Positions 25,345 through 33,821 of a stretch of DNA of 64,000 nt are shown here, piece by piece; the first letter of the stretch is position 1; the number at the start of each line of letters is the position of its first letter. The DNA is from Claveliimonas ammoniilytica (lineage in GTDB: Bacteria > Bacillota > Clostridia > Lachnospirales > Lachnospiraceae), in the NCBI RefSeq assembly GCF_025567415.1, contig NZ_JAOQJV010000005.1, positions 62,001-126,000 of the forward strand, read 5' to 3'. Made by a program: the position numbers and the translations under genes. Below the pieces are notes generated by a model. It made no database searches. It had not been told where the DNA came from and was given only the letters and a program-made list of their open reading frames with translations.

Positions 25345-26079
25345 TTACACCAGAGCGGCATTTTTGCGAATTGTCTCCCGGATAATATCACTTACATAGG
25401 TATCCAGATGCTTGCGTGTCTCCCGGTCCAGATCTTTTGGATAGATTGGAGCGCCGTATTCAATGATTACGTGTGTCTTCTTGATCCGCGGGAGATGTGC
25501 TTCAAAGATTTCGATGGTATTATTCAGGGAAAGCGGAATAATGGCACAGCCGGATTTCTCGGCAATCTTCAGCGCACCGCCTTTGAATGGCAGCAGACTT
25601 AATTCTTCGCCTGTATTCCGGGTTCCTTCTGGGAAAATGCAGATGGATATGCCTTCTTTGACATAGTCGATAGCCTGCAGAATCGTCTTCAGCCCTTCGC
25701 GTACATTGTCACGGTCCAGAAACAGGCAGTGGAGTGCCTTCATCCAGTCGCGGAGCAGAGGATACTTTAACATCTCTTTTTTTGCTACGTATCCGGTCAG
25801 ATGCTTGCAGCGAGAGTAGGTCAGCAGAATGTCAAAGTAGCTTCTGTGATTACCTACAAAGAGAACCGCTTCGTCAGGTACATTTTCCTCTCCGATCACG
25901 GTGATCTCGGTGCCGCTGATCTTCAGGATCACGCGGAATGCCCACTGAACCAATCGCAGGGAAGCATAGTCTCCGGCTTTTTTGTTGATCTTACATACGA
26001 GACGCAGGATCAGATAGACCGGGATGCCCAGGATCAGATATAAAAATAAAAATAATGCAACAAATATAAATCGAATCAT
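25345..26079 (-). CDS. plsC: 1-acyl-sn-glycerol-3-phosphate acyltransferase
   Basis: A 244-residue membrane-anchored acyltransferase with an N-terminal hydrophobic segment (FIFVALFLFLYLILGIPVYL), the catalytic box NHRSYFD (N77-D83, H-x4-D) and the glycerol-phosphate box IFPEGTRNTGE. It acylates lysophosphatidic acid to phosphatidic acid at the inner membrane face. It follows malQ by 11 nt on the minus strand; no functional link is obvious. Confidence 0.93.
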   Translation of the reverse strand: MIRFIFVALFLFLYLILGIPVYLILRLVCKINKKAGDYASLRLVQWAFRVILKISGTEITVIGEENVPDEAVLFVGNHRSYFDILLTYSRCKHLTGYVAKKEMLKYPLLRDWMKALHCLFLDRDNVREGLKTILQAIDYVKEGISICIFPEGTRNTGEELSLLPFKGGALKIAEKSGCAIIPLSLNNTIEIFEAHLPRIKKTHVIIEYGAPIYPKDLDRETRKHLDTYVSDIIRETIRKNAALV

Positions 26080-26090
26080 AACTACCCTCC

Positions 26091-27599
26091 TTAATATCTG
26101 CCGTAGAGCTGTGACATATCGCGCAGTTCTCTGGCCAGATCTTCGGTGAGGAGACCGGAACGGAAACGCCAGCTCCAGTTACCGGTAGCACGACCAGGCA
26201 TATTCATGCGTCCCTCTTTGCCGATGTCCAGTACATCCTGCAATGGGAAGATCGCATAGGCAGCGGTACTTGACAGACACAGACGGATCAGCTGGAGGCT
26301 GATGGTATCGGTGTCGGCTGCGTGCAGATAACGGCGGAGCTTGTGCTTACAGTCATCGCGAAGCGTCTCATACCATCCGCGTGTGGTGTCATTATCGTGA
26401 GTTCCGGTGTAGCAGACACAGTTCGGAGTCGTGAACTGATGTGGCAGGAAGCTGCTTTCTCCTGTGTCTTCAAAGGCAAACTGCAGCACCTTCATGCCCG
26501 GAAATGAGAAGCTGTCCCGGAGTGCTTCTACTTCAGGTGTGATCACACCGAGATCCTCTGCGATGATCGGAAGATTCTCACCCAGTGCATTCTGGATAGC
26601 TGAGAATAATTTTCCCTCCGGTCCTTTCTGCCACTGACCGTTTACTGCAGTCAGCTCACCATACGGGACGGCCCAGTATGCTTCAAATCCCCGGAAATGA
26701 TCGATCCGGAGAATGTCCAGGATCTGTAACTGATTCCTTACACGAGAGATCCACCACTGGTAGCCTTCGCAGTCATGAGCAGACCAGTCGTAAAGCGGAT
26801 TGCCCCAGAGCTGACCGGTAGCAGAGAAATAGTCCGGCGGTACTCCTGCAACTGCCGTTGGGAACCCCTTAGTGTCTAACTGGAACAGATGCTGGTTGCC
26901 CCACACATCAGCACTGTCCATGGATACAAAGATCGGAATGTCTCCGATGATACGCACGCCCTTTTCATTAGCATAACGTTTCAGATCCATCCATTCACGG
27001 AAGAACAGGAACTGGACGAATGCATAGAAACGTGATTCATTCGTAAGTTCTGCTCGGAGGGCTGCCTTTTTGTCTGGATCCGGTCTCCTGCAGTCCTCTG
27101 GCCAGTCCAGCCAGCAGCGTCCCTCATGACAATCTTTCATGGCCATAAATAATGAATAATCTGAGAGCCATGCATCCTGCTCCCGGCAGAAATTCTCAAA
27201 ATCCCAGTTCAGGTGAGAAGCACGTCCCTCTTGAAAAGACTGAAAGGCCTTGCGGAGAAGACCATTTTTCCAAGGGATCACTGCACCGTAATCTACCTGC
27301 GTCGGATCGCCTTGTGGACAGGAATTCAGGTCATCCTGGCTGACCAGTTGAAGTTCCTGCAAATAAGCCGGACTGATCAACAGTGGCTGTCCTGCAAAAG
27401 CGGAGAAGCTCTGATATGGGGAATCTCCGAATCCTGTGTGTGTCAGAGGAAGCACCTGCCAGAGATGCTGACCTGCCTGTGCCAGAAAATCTACGAATTC
27501 ATAAGCACTGCGTCCCAGATCACCGATCCCATATGGGGAAGGAAGTGAAGTGGGATGTAATAGAATGCCGGATGTACGCGGCAAAGATGTTCCATTCAT
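26091..27599 (-). CDS. malQ: 4-alpha-glucanotransferase (amylomaltase)
   Basis: A 502-residue GH77 disproportionating enzyme that transfers maltodextrin units between alpha-1,4-glucans. Seen: TSGILLHPTSLPSPYGIGDL, WQVLPLTHTGFGDSPYQSFS, the catalytic aspartate region ILRIDHFRGFEAYWAVP, catalytic Glu in LPIIAEDLGVITPEV and the late YTGTHDNDTTRGWY. Normal length and domain order. It heads a two-gene minus-strand unit with plsC; its leader contains copy B of the repeated structured element. Confidence 0.95.
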   Translation of the reverse strand: MNGTSLPRTSGILLHPTSLPSPYGIGDLGRSAYEFVDFLAQAGQHLWQVLPLTHTGFGDSPYQSFSAFAGQPLLISPAYLQELQLVSQDDLNSCPQGDPTQVDYGAVIPWKNGLLRKAFQSFQEGRASHLNWDFENFCREQDAWLSDYSLFMAMKDCHEGRCWLDWPEDCRRPDPDKKAALRAELTNESRFYAFVQFLFFREWMDLKRYANEKGVRIIGDIPIFVSMDSADVWGNQHLFQLDTKGFPTAVAGVPPDYFSATGQLWGNPLYDWSAHDCEGYQWWISRVRNQLQILDILRIDHFRGFEAYWAVPYGELTAVNGQWQKGPEGKLFSAIQNALGENLPIIAEDLGVITPEVEALRDSFSFPGMKVLQFAFEDTGESSFLPHQFTTPNCVCYTGTHDNDTTRGWYETLRDDCKHKLRRYLHAADTDTISLQLIRLCLSSTAAYAIFPLQDVLDIGKEGRMNMPGRATGNWSWRFRSGLLTEDLARELRDMSQLYGRY

Positions 27600-27645
27600 G
27601 TGTTACTTGTCTCCTTAGTTTGTTATAGAATTATAAAATTCTGAT

Positions 27646-27726
27646 GATGCCTGAGCGACATTGTATGAGGCCCTACGGATTGTTCCGTGCGTTGCATCTT
27701 AATATCATGTTATTTTATCATAAATT
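27646..27726 (-). repeat. Leader-like structured element upstream of malQ (copy B)
   Basis: On the minus strand: AATTTATGATAAAATA, GATATTAAGATGC, CGGA-ACAA-TCCG hairpin, then a longer arm closing with GCATC. It matches copy A upstream of pncB at most positions, including the GATATTAAGATG block, and both keep the CGGA/TYCG helix. Confidence 0.55.
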
Positions 27727-27759
27727 ACGCATTTTTCCTAGTGATTCCGCGTAGATATG

Positions 27760-27794
27760 TATATCAGCTGGGAGTCAATTCCCCAGCTGATATA
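27760..27794. other. Perfect 13-bp hairpin between divergent genes
   Basis: TATATCAGCTGGG (27760-27772) pairs perfectly with 27782-27794 across a 9-nt loop. There is no T-tract on either strand. It lies between malQ (minus) and the lipoprotein gene (plus), about 60 nt before the latter, so it is more likely a leader or operator structure than a terminator. Confidence 0.5.
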
Positions 27795-27856
27795 GCCTCC
27801 GGCAGGATTGCAGAGGCATTCTTGAACAGTCGAGAGCAGGTCTGGGGGAGTGTGTA

Positions 27857-28291
27857 ATGAGGGAGGGAAAAGGACGAACATATAAAAATATAAGGAAAAT
27901 ATTCTTTGTGAGTGCAATCTGTGCAGCACTGTTGTGCGGATGTAGCGTAATACGTATAGATATCCGAAAAGTAAGAGATCTGCCATATACCGTTGTAGAT
28001 GAATATGATGTGCCGGAAGAAATGCGGCAGGCGATTGCAGATCAGGAGCAGGAGTCATTTCTATATACCTGGGCAAATGAAGGCAGGCTTTATATTGCAC
28101 GGGGGTATGGGAAGCAGGATACGGCAGGTTATCAGATTCAGGTGGATGCATTTTACGAGAGCAGTAATGTACTGGTGTTTGCAACTACGCTTCTGGGGCC
28201 GGAACCAGATACCGATACAGACCATGGAACGACTTGCCCATATCTGGTGATTCAGACGGAGTATAATCCCAAACATGTCATAACAAAGTAG
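27857..28291 (+). CDS. Small lipoprotein with PrcB_C-like domain
   Basis: A 144-residue protein with a basic N-terminus, a hydrophobic signal (IFFVSAICAALLCGC) and a lipobox cysteine at about 29. The rest, from YTVVDEYDVPEEMRQAI through RGYGKQDTAGYQIQVDAFYE to TTCPYLVIQTEY, has the G-Y-x-I-x-V and P-Y-L-V-I pattern of PrcB_C-type domains found in surface lipoproteins. It is probably anchored outside the membrane. Function unknown; it is followed by a SPOCS-LysM gene after 49 nt and may be sporulation-linked by position only. Confidence 0.7.
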   Translation: MREGKGRTYKNIRKIFFVSAICAALLCGCSVIRIDIRKVRDLPYTVVDEYDVPEEMRQAIADQEQESFLYTWANEGRLYIARGYGKQDTAGYQIQVDAFYESSNVLVFATTLLGPEPDTDTDHGTTCPYLVIQTEYNPKHVITK

Positions 28292-28340
28292 AAATATCAG
28301 AAAAATATAATAAGTAGAATAGCAAAACAGGAGGATTCGG

Positions 28341-29900
28341 ATGGAACAGCTAAAAAAAGCAGTCAGAAAAAGTGTAACAGGGCGGAAGATGTCGGACCAG
28401 TTCTATGTGGACGGTGATGTAAATGTGCCGGATGACAAAGGTGACGTGGGACGAATCGTGTACAGTCAGGGGATGCTCCGGGTGGAAGATATGAAACAGT
28501 CCGGCAGTTATGTGCGGGTGTCCGGGCGCATTCAATACCAGATCCTTTATCTTGCCGGAGGGAATGATGGTAGCATCAGTGTGCTCCAGGGGAAACTCCC
28601 ATTTGAGGAAATGGTGTATGCAGAGGAAGAAATGCTCGGAACGCTGTGGATGAAAGAGAGCAGTGCGGAATTAACAGTAACGATCGTACACGCAAGAAAA
28701 CTCAGACTTCGTGCTATGGCAGAACTTGAGATTATTTCCCAGGGAGAGGAAGAACAGTATCTGACGCTGGATGTAGAAGAAGAGGAAGGGCTGTGCAGAC
28801 GCTGGAAGAATGTAGAGATCCTGACGCTTCATAAGAGCTGCCGTGAATCATTTCGGATTAAAGAAGAGTGTGCTCTTCCGAAACAATCGGATCCTGTGGG
28901 AAAGGTGTTGTTTACCGATATCACACAGAAACGGACGGAGATTCGACTGGTATCCGATGCATTGCAGATGCGTGGAGAACTGTCAATCTTTGTACTGTAT
29001 GAATCGACGGAGGGAAAGCTTGGCTGGACAGAACAGGCGGTGCCTTATGAAGGAAAAATCGACTGTTATGGTGCAGATGAGACAATGTATTATCAGGCAG
29101 AGCCAAAGATCGTGGATGCAATGGCAGATGTAAAACTGGATGAGGATGGAGAACTCCGGATCTTTGGAATAGAAGCAGTCATGGAAGTGTGTGCGGTTGT
29201 GTATGGTGAGGAACAGGCGGATGTACTGGAAGATATGTATTCGTTAAAAGAGCAGGTTACACTGGAAAAAGAAGAGATAGAACTGTCAGAGCTTGTGATG
29301 CAGAAAGCATGTGAGTATGCAATGGCAGAACAGATCCGGGTTCCGGAGCTTGATGGTCAGGTACTGCAGATCTGTCATACATCCGGGAAAGTCAGAATCG
29401 AGCACACTGAGATCGTGGCAGATGGAATTATGTGTGAAGGCATTTTGCAGATCGGTTTCCTGTATATTCGGGCAGATGATGCAGAGCCATTTGAGATCTG
29501 GCAGGGTATGGTGCCATTTACCTATGTGGCAGAATGCAGAAGTGCAGAGGCGGGAATGGAATATGAGATCCAGAGTACTTGCGGACAGCCGGTGGTCAGT
29601 CTGCTGGGAAATGGTGAGGCTGAGATCAAAGCCGTGCTGGAGTTTCAGATTTTTTTGAAACGCAGAGAGATGGTGTCGAACATCTGTGAGATCCACACAG
29701 AACCGCTGGATAAAAAAGCACTTTCGGAGGCACCGGGGATTGTCGGTTATGTGATGAAAGATGGGGATAAATTGTGGGATCTTGCCAGAAAATATCATAC
29801 GACGGAGAAGCGTATCCGAGAGGTAAATGAAATTGGCGAGGGAGAGCCGAAAACAGGCGAAAAAATATTGATTTTCAAGGAAAATCTGGGTATACTGTAG
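28341..29900 (+). CDS. SPOCS (DUF3794) and LysM domain protein
   Basis: A 519-residue soluble protein with repeated SPOCS/DUF3794 modules (YVRVSGRIQYQILYL near 50; MRGELSIFVLYE near 210; EGILQIGFLYIRADD near 370) and a C-terminal LysM domain of about 50 residues (GYVMKDGDKLWDLARKYHTT ... EKILIF). The family includes spore-coat-associated proteins such as SafA/SpoVID-linked factors and is conserved in Clostridia. It is placed directly before ispE-gntR-spoIIR, an arrangement common in this group. Confidence 0.9.
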   Translation: MEQLKKAVRKSVTGRKMSDQFYVDGDVNVPDDKGDVGRIVYSQGMLRVEDMKQSGSYVRVSGRIQYQILYLAGGNDGSISVLQGKLPFEEMVYAEEEMLGTLWMKESSAELTVTIVHARKLRLRAMAELEIISQGEEEQYLTLDVEEEEGLCRRWKNVEILTLHKSCRESFRIKEECALPKQSDPVGKVLFTDITQKRTEIRLVSDALQMRGELSIFVLYESTEGKLGWTEQAVPYEGKIDCYGADETMYYQAEPKIVDAMADVKLDEDGELRIFGIEAVMEVCAVVYGEEQADVLEDMYSLKEQVTLEKEEIELSELVMQKACEYAMAEQIRVPELDGQVLQICHTSGKVRIEHTEIVADGIMCEGILQIGFLYIRADDAEPFEIWQGMVPFTYVAECRSAEAGMEYEIQSTCGQPVVSLLGNGEAEIKAVLEFQIFLKRREMVSNICEIHTEPLDKKALSEAPGIVGYVMKDGDKLWDLARKYHTTEKRIREVNEIGEGEPKTGEKILIFKENLGIL

Positions 29901-29936
29901 AAAGGAATTTTGTATACAAGATACAAGGAGAATACA

Positions 29937-30815
29937 ATGGATAAATTAGAGTTGAAAGCACTGGGGAAGCTGAATCTCGGCCTTGATATTCTGGGACAGA
30001 TGGAGAACGGATATCACGAGGTGCGGATGGTGATGCAGACTGTGTATCTCTATGATCGGGTGCTCTTGGAGAAGACGGAGGGGGATGAGATTCAGATTCA
30101 GAGTAATCTGGCTTATCTTCCGAATAATGAGAATAACATTGCATATAAGGCAGCAGCAATTTTAAAGGAAGAATTTCATATCAAAGGAGGCATCCGTATT
30201 ACGCTGGAGAAGCATATTCCGGTGGCAGCAGGTATGGCCGGCGGAAGTGCCGATGCGGCAGCGGTGCTCTTTGGTATGAATCGGATGTATCACTTACGCC
30301 TGTCGGAAGAAGCGTTAAAGGAGCGGGGTGTGAAGCTGGGGGCAGATGTGCCGTACTGCATTATGCGTGGAAGTGTGCTGGCAGAGGGGATCGGAGAGGT
30401 GCTGACACCACTTCCGCCATGTCCGAGATGCTATATCCTGATCGCAAAGCCACCGCTGTCTGCGTCCACAGAAAAAGTATATGCCAGATATGATGCGCTG
30501 GAGCATGTCGAACATCCGGATCTTGACCGTGTGATCCGCGGACTGGAGCAGAGCGATATCAGAGAAGTGGCAGCAGGTATGGGCAATGTACTGGAGCAGG
30601 TTATGATACCGGAATATCCGGTGATCGGAGAGATTAAGGAAATGATGCTGGAGACGGGAGCACTCGGAGCTATGATGAGCGGCAGTGGTCCGACGGTATT
30701 TGGCATTTATAAGACAAGAGGCGCAGCTAAGGAAGGTGCCCGCAAGATAAAGAGCAGAGGTCTGGCAAGACAGGTGTATGTGACCAATGTTCACAATGTA
30801 AGGAGGAAGCCATGA
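29937..30815 (+). CDS. ispE: 4-diphosphocytidyl-2-C-methyl-D-erythritol kinase
   Basis: A GHMP kinase of the MEP isoprenoid pathway that phosphorylates CDP-methylerythritol. Seen: KALGKLNLGLDILG near the start, ATP loop PVAAGMAGGSADAAAVLFG, and GAMMSGSGPTVFGIY near the end. ATG at 29937 is chosen because AAGGAG lies 6 nt upstream; a frame-open TTG at 29910 has no family match. About 292 residues, normal length. It overlaps the following GntR regulator by 4 nt. Confidence 0.95.
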   Translation: MDKLELKALGKLNLGLDILGQMENGYHEVRMVMQTVYLYDRVLLEKTEGDEIQIQSNLAYLPNNENNIAYKAAAILKEEFHIKGGIRITLEKHIPVAAGMAGGSADAAAVLFGMNRMYHLRLSEEALKERGVKLGADVPYCIMRGSVLAEGIGEVLTPLPPCPRCYILIAKPPLSASTEKVYARYDALEHVEHPDLDRVIRGLEQSDIREVAAGMGNVLEQVMIPEYPVIGEIKEMMLETGALGAMMSGSGPTVFGIYKTRGAAKEGARKIKSRGLARQVYVTNVHNVRRKP

Positions 30816-31501
30816 AAGAACCCAATTTTGAAGTGACTATGAATGAATATCTGCCACTTCGCGACGTAGTGTTTAATACACTGCGGCAGGCGATTTTAAG
30901 AGGCGAACTGAAGCCCGGTGAGAGGCTGATGGAGATCCAGCTTGCGAATAAGCTTGGAGTCAGCCGGACACCGATCCGGGAGGCAATCCGTAAGCTTGAG
31001 CTGGAAGGTCTGGTGCTGATGATCCCGAGAAGGGGAGCTGAGGTGGCAGAGATTACAGAACAGAATCTGCGGGATGTGCTGGAAGTGAGAGAGGCACTGG
31101 AAGAACTGTCTGTGAAGCTTGCATGTGAACATGCCACACAGGCGCAGATTGAGGAGATGAAACAGGCGGCACAGGTATTTAAAGAGAGTCTGAGCGGAGA
31201 TGATGTAACAAGAATTGCAGAGGCAGATGTGGCATTTCATGATGCGATTAATATGGCGACAGATAATCAGAAACTGATCCAGATTCTGAATAATCTGCGG
31301 GAGCAGATGTACCGTTACCGGGTAGAATATCTGAAGAATAACGAAGTGTACGAGCAGCTCCTTGAAGAGCATGAGTTCCTGATCCAGGCAGTAATAAAAC
31401 ATGACAAGGCACAGGCAAAGGACATTATTTGCAGGCACATTGATAATCAGGAAAAGGCGATTGCGGAATTTATCCGCAATAAAAAGAACGGACGCGTTTA
31501 G
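30812..31501 (+). CDS. GntR family (FadR/FCD subfamily) transcriptional regulator
   Basis: A 229-residue regulator with a winged HTH in residues ~10-85 (GELKPGERLMEIQLANKLGV then SRTPIREAIRKLE) and a C-terminal FCD helical domain. FCD metal-ligand positions appear as D-x-x-x-H in ADVAFHDAIN and later EHEFLIQAVIKHD and DIICRHIDNQ. The effector is probably a small carboxylate bound through a metal. It overlaps ispE by the ATGA junction. Its target is unknown; self- or operon control is possible. Confidence 0.92.
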   Translation: MKEPNFEVTMNEYLPLRDVVFNTLRQAILRGELKPGERLMEIQLANKLGVSRTPIREAIRKLELEGLVLMIPRRGAEVAEITEQNLRDVLEVREALEELSVKLACEHATQAQIEEMKQAAQVFKESLSGDDVTRIAEADVAFHDAINMATDNQKLIQILNNLREQMYRYRVEYLKNNEVYEQLLEEHEFLIQAVIKHDKAQAKDIICRHIDNQEKAIAEFIRNKKNGRV

Positions 31502-31549
31502 ACAGGCATTAATATGTGTATACTCCTGACAGAAGGGAGTGTGTACATA

Positions 31550-32236
31550 ATGGAACATTATTATAACAATTATAGAAAACAACAGAAAGAGCGAGAAAGA
31601 ATCATGCAGAGAGGCTGTCTGGTCTTTGCAGTTCTCCTGGCTATGATGCTGACTGCATGGCTTGTGTGGCAGCGCGGCATGCTGGTGGAAGCGAGGGCAG
31701 AAGAAGCCACAGAAAACCTGGCGGGACAGGTTCTGAGGTTTCATGTACTGGCAGACAGCGATAGTCTGAGAGACCAGCAGATCAAGATGCAGGTAAAGGA
31801 AGAAGTTGTAACATGGCTGCATGAGAACCGGCCGGAGGATGCAGACAGGAAAGAAATGGAAGCATTTATCAGAGAGCATCTTACGGAGATTAAGAAGCTG
31901 GCACGGGAGACGGTGCGCCGGGAAGGAAGTGCAGATGCTGTTACGGTAGAACTTGCGAGAGATGAATTTCCAGAGAAGACCTACGGAACACTTACATTTC
32001 CGGAAGGTGAATACGAAGCACTGCGCATACGGATTGGCAGCGGTGAAGGTCACAACTGGTGGTGTTGTCTGTATCCGGGGCTCTGCTTTACGGATGCGGT
32101 GCATGTGGAAGCGGATAAGAAGGACATGCAGGAACTTAGGACACTGGTTGATGAGGATGCCTATGAGATGGTCACCTGTACATCCGACTTTCGGATCAAA
32201 TGGTTCTTTTTCGGAGGATACGAAGGAGACAGATAA
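31550..32236 (+). CDS. spoIIR: Stage II sporulation protein R
   Basis: A 228-residue secreted signalling protein. After a basic start there is one membrane/signal segment (GCLVFAVLLAMMLTAWLVW) and then the SpoIIR domain: RFHVLADSDSLRDQQIKMQV, FPEKTYGTLTFPEGEYEALR and GEGHNWWCCLYPGLCF. In sporulation it is made in the forespore under sigma F and triggers SpoIIGA to process pro-sigma E in the mother cell. ATG at 31550 is used because GAAGGGAG lies about 10 nt upstream; an in-frame ATG at 31514 would add 12 residues before the signal. Confidence 0.94.
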   Translation: MEHYYNNYRKQQKERERIMQRGCLVFAVLLAMMLTAWLVWQRGMLVEARAEEATENLAGQVLRFHVLADSDSLRDQQIKMQVKEEVVTWLHENRPEDADRKEMEAFIREHLTEIKKLARETVRREGSADAVTVELARDEFPEKTYGTLTFPEGEYEALRIRIGSGEGHNWWCCLYPGLCFTDAVHVEADKKDMQELRTLVDEDAYEMVTCTSDFRIKWFFFGGYEGDR

Positions 32237-32237
32237 C

Positions 32238-32948
32238 GTGTATTATACATTTGACAGCAGGATCAGATACAGCGAGATCGATCATCACCGGACGATCACA
32301 CTGCCGGGAATTATCAATTATTTTCAGGATTGCAGTACCTTTCAGTCAGAAGACATCGGTTATGGAGTAGAACGTTTTCAGACAGAAGGAAAGGCATGGG
32401 TACTGTCTTACTGGCAGGTCGTAGTCGAGCGTTACCCAAAGATCGGAGAACGGGTAAAGGTGAGCACATGGGCAACCAGTTTCAAAGGAATTCTGGCAGA
32501 GCGTAATTTCCGGATGGTGGATGAGTCTGGTCAGGCTGTGGCCTATGCCAATTCGGTATGGACATTTATGGATAAGCAAAAAGGACGCCCGGTTAAGCCG
32601 GGACAGGATGAGATTGATGCCTATGGAATGGAAGAGCCGCTTGAGATGCATTATGAGCCACGCAAGATTCGTCTGCCGGAAAAGATGACAGACGGAGAGA
32701 CATTCAAAGTGCGCAAGTATCACATTGATACGAATGAACATGTGAATAACTGCCAGTATGTACAGATGGCGTTGGAAGCTGTAGAGAAAGAACTGAACGT
32801 TCATCAGGTTCGTGTGGAGTATAAGCACTCAGCAGTGTATAATGACAGTATCCTGCCGAGGGTGGCAGAAGAAGATAACCGTACGGTAGTAGAACTGTGT
32901 GATCCGGAAGGACACATCTATGCCGTAGTAGAATTTACAGGAGAATAA
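32238..32948 (+). CDS. Acyl-ACP thioesterase
   Basis: A 236-residue double-hotdog thioesterase (PF01643 type) that releases fatty acids from acyl carrier protein. Seen: RIRYSEIDHHRTITLPGIIN, FQTEGKAWVLSYWQVVVERY, WATSFKGILAERNF and the second half YHIDTNEHVNNCQYVQMALE with the catalytic N/H region. The start is a GTG at 32238, one base after the spoIIR stop, with AAGGAGA upstream. The frame is open further upstream but that part reads as spoIIR in another frame. Confidence 0.9.
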   Translation: MYYTFDSRIRYSEIDHHRTITLPGIINYFQDCSTFQSEDIGYGVERFQTEGKAWVLSYWQVVVERYPKIGERVKVSTWATSFKGILAERNFRMVDESGQAVAYANSVWTFMDKQKGRPVKPGQDEIDAYGMEEPLEMHYEPRKIRLPEKMTDGETFKVRKYHIDTNEHVNNCQYVQMALEAVEKELNVHQVRVEYKHSAVYNDSILPRVAEEDNRTVVELCDPEGHIYAVVEFTGE

Positions 32949-32951
32949 AGA

Positions 32952-33785
32952 ATGACGATAGAACAGAATCTTGGAAAACGAGTTACCTTAATGGTAGTAA
33001 AAAAAGTAGAATTTGGTGTATATCTGGGAACCGATGATGATAAGGTGCTGCTTCCGGGCAAACAGGTGCCGGAAGGCATCGAGATCGGTGATCCGATAGA
33101 AGTATTTATCTATAAGGATTCACAGGACAGACTGATCGCGACGACAGCAGAGCCGAAGATCACATTAGGTGAAGTGAAAGCACTTACGGTAGCAGATACC
33201 GGACGCATCGGTGCGTTCTTAGACTGGGGACTGGAGAAGGACCTGCTGCTCCCATTCCGCGAGCAGACGGCAAAGCTGAAAAAGGGAGAGGAGTGTCTGG
33301 TCGGACTCTATGTGGACAAGTCCGGCAGGCTCTGTGCAACTATGAAGGTATATGAGATGCTGCGCAAGGACTCTCCTTATAAGAAAGATGACAAGGTGCA
33401 GGGCATCATTTACGAACACAGTGATAATTTCGGATGGTTTGTAGCAGTAGATGACCAGTATTGCGCACTGATCCCGAAGCGTGAAGCTTATGGTAAATTC
33501 CATGTGGGTGAGCGTGTAGAAGCGAGAGTAGCAGGTGTGAAGGCAGACGGTAAACTGGATCTCAGTGTCCGTGAGAAAGCATTTATCCAGATGGATGTCG
33601 ATGCGGAGAAGATCCTGAAGGATATGAACAGCCGTGGAGGTGGATATCCATTTACGGATAAGGCAGATGCGGAGACGATCAAGCGTGAGACCGGACTTAG
33701 CAGAAATGCGTTTAAGCGCGCAGTAGGAAGACTGCTGAAGGCAGGTAAGATCGAGATTACACCGGATGGTATCCGGGCAAAATAA
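32952..33785 (+). CDS. cvfB: CvfB-type S1 RNA-binding protein
   Basis: A 277-residue cytoplasmic protein with three S1-like OB domains (residues ~5-65, 70-135 and 145-210, the middle one ITLGEVKALTVADTGRIGAF) and a C-terminal winged helix (ETGLSRNAFKRAVGRLLKAG). This is the layout of CvfB (YitL), which binds RNA and affects virulence gene expression in Staphylococcus. The role here is inferred only from the family. It follows the thioesterase by 3 nt. Confidence 0.88.
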   Translation: MTIEQNLGKRVTLMVVKKVEFGVYLGTDDDKVLLPGKQVPEGIEIGDPIEVFIYKDSQDRLIATTAEPKITLGEVKALTVADTGRIGAFLDWGLEKDLLLPFREQTAKLKKGEECLVGLYVDKSGRLCATMKVYEMLRKDSPYKKDDKVQGIIYEHSDNFGWFVAVDDQYCALIPKREAYGKFHVGERVEARVAGVKADGKLDLSVREKAFIQMDVDAEKILKDMNSRGGGYPFTDKADAETIKRETGLSRNAFKRAVGRLLKAGKIEITPDGIRAK

Positions 33786-33821
33786 GGCACAGGCCGACAC
33801 AGAAGAAAGCAGGAAAATGGA

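Noticed and set aside
30896..32104. 402-codon minus-strand frame across the GntR and spoIIR genes
   Set aside because: Shadow of well-supported plus-strand genes; composition rich in His, Cys and Leu as expected for antisense reading.
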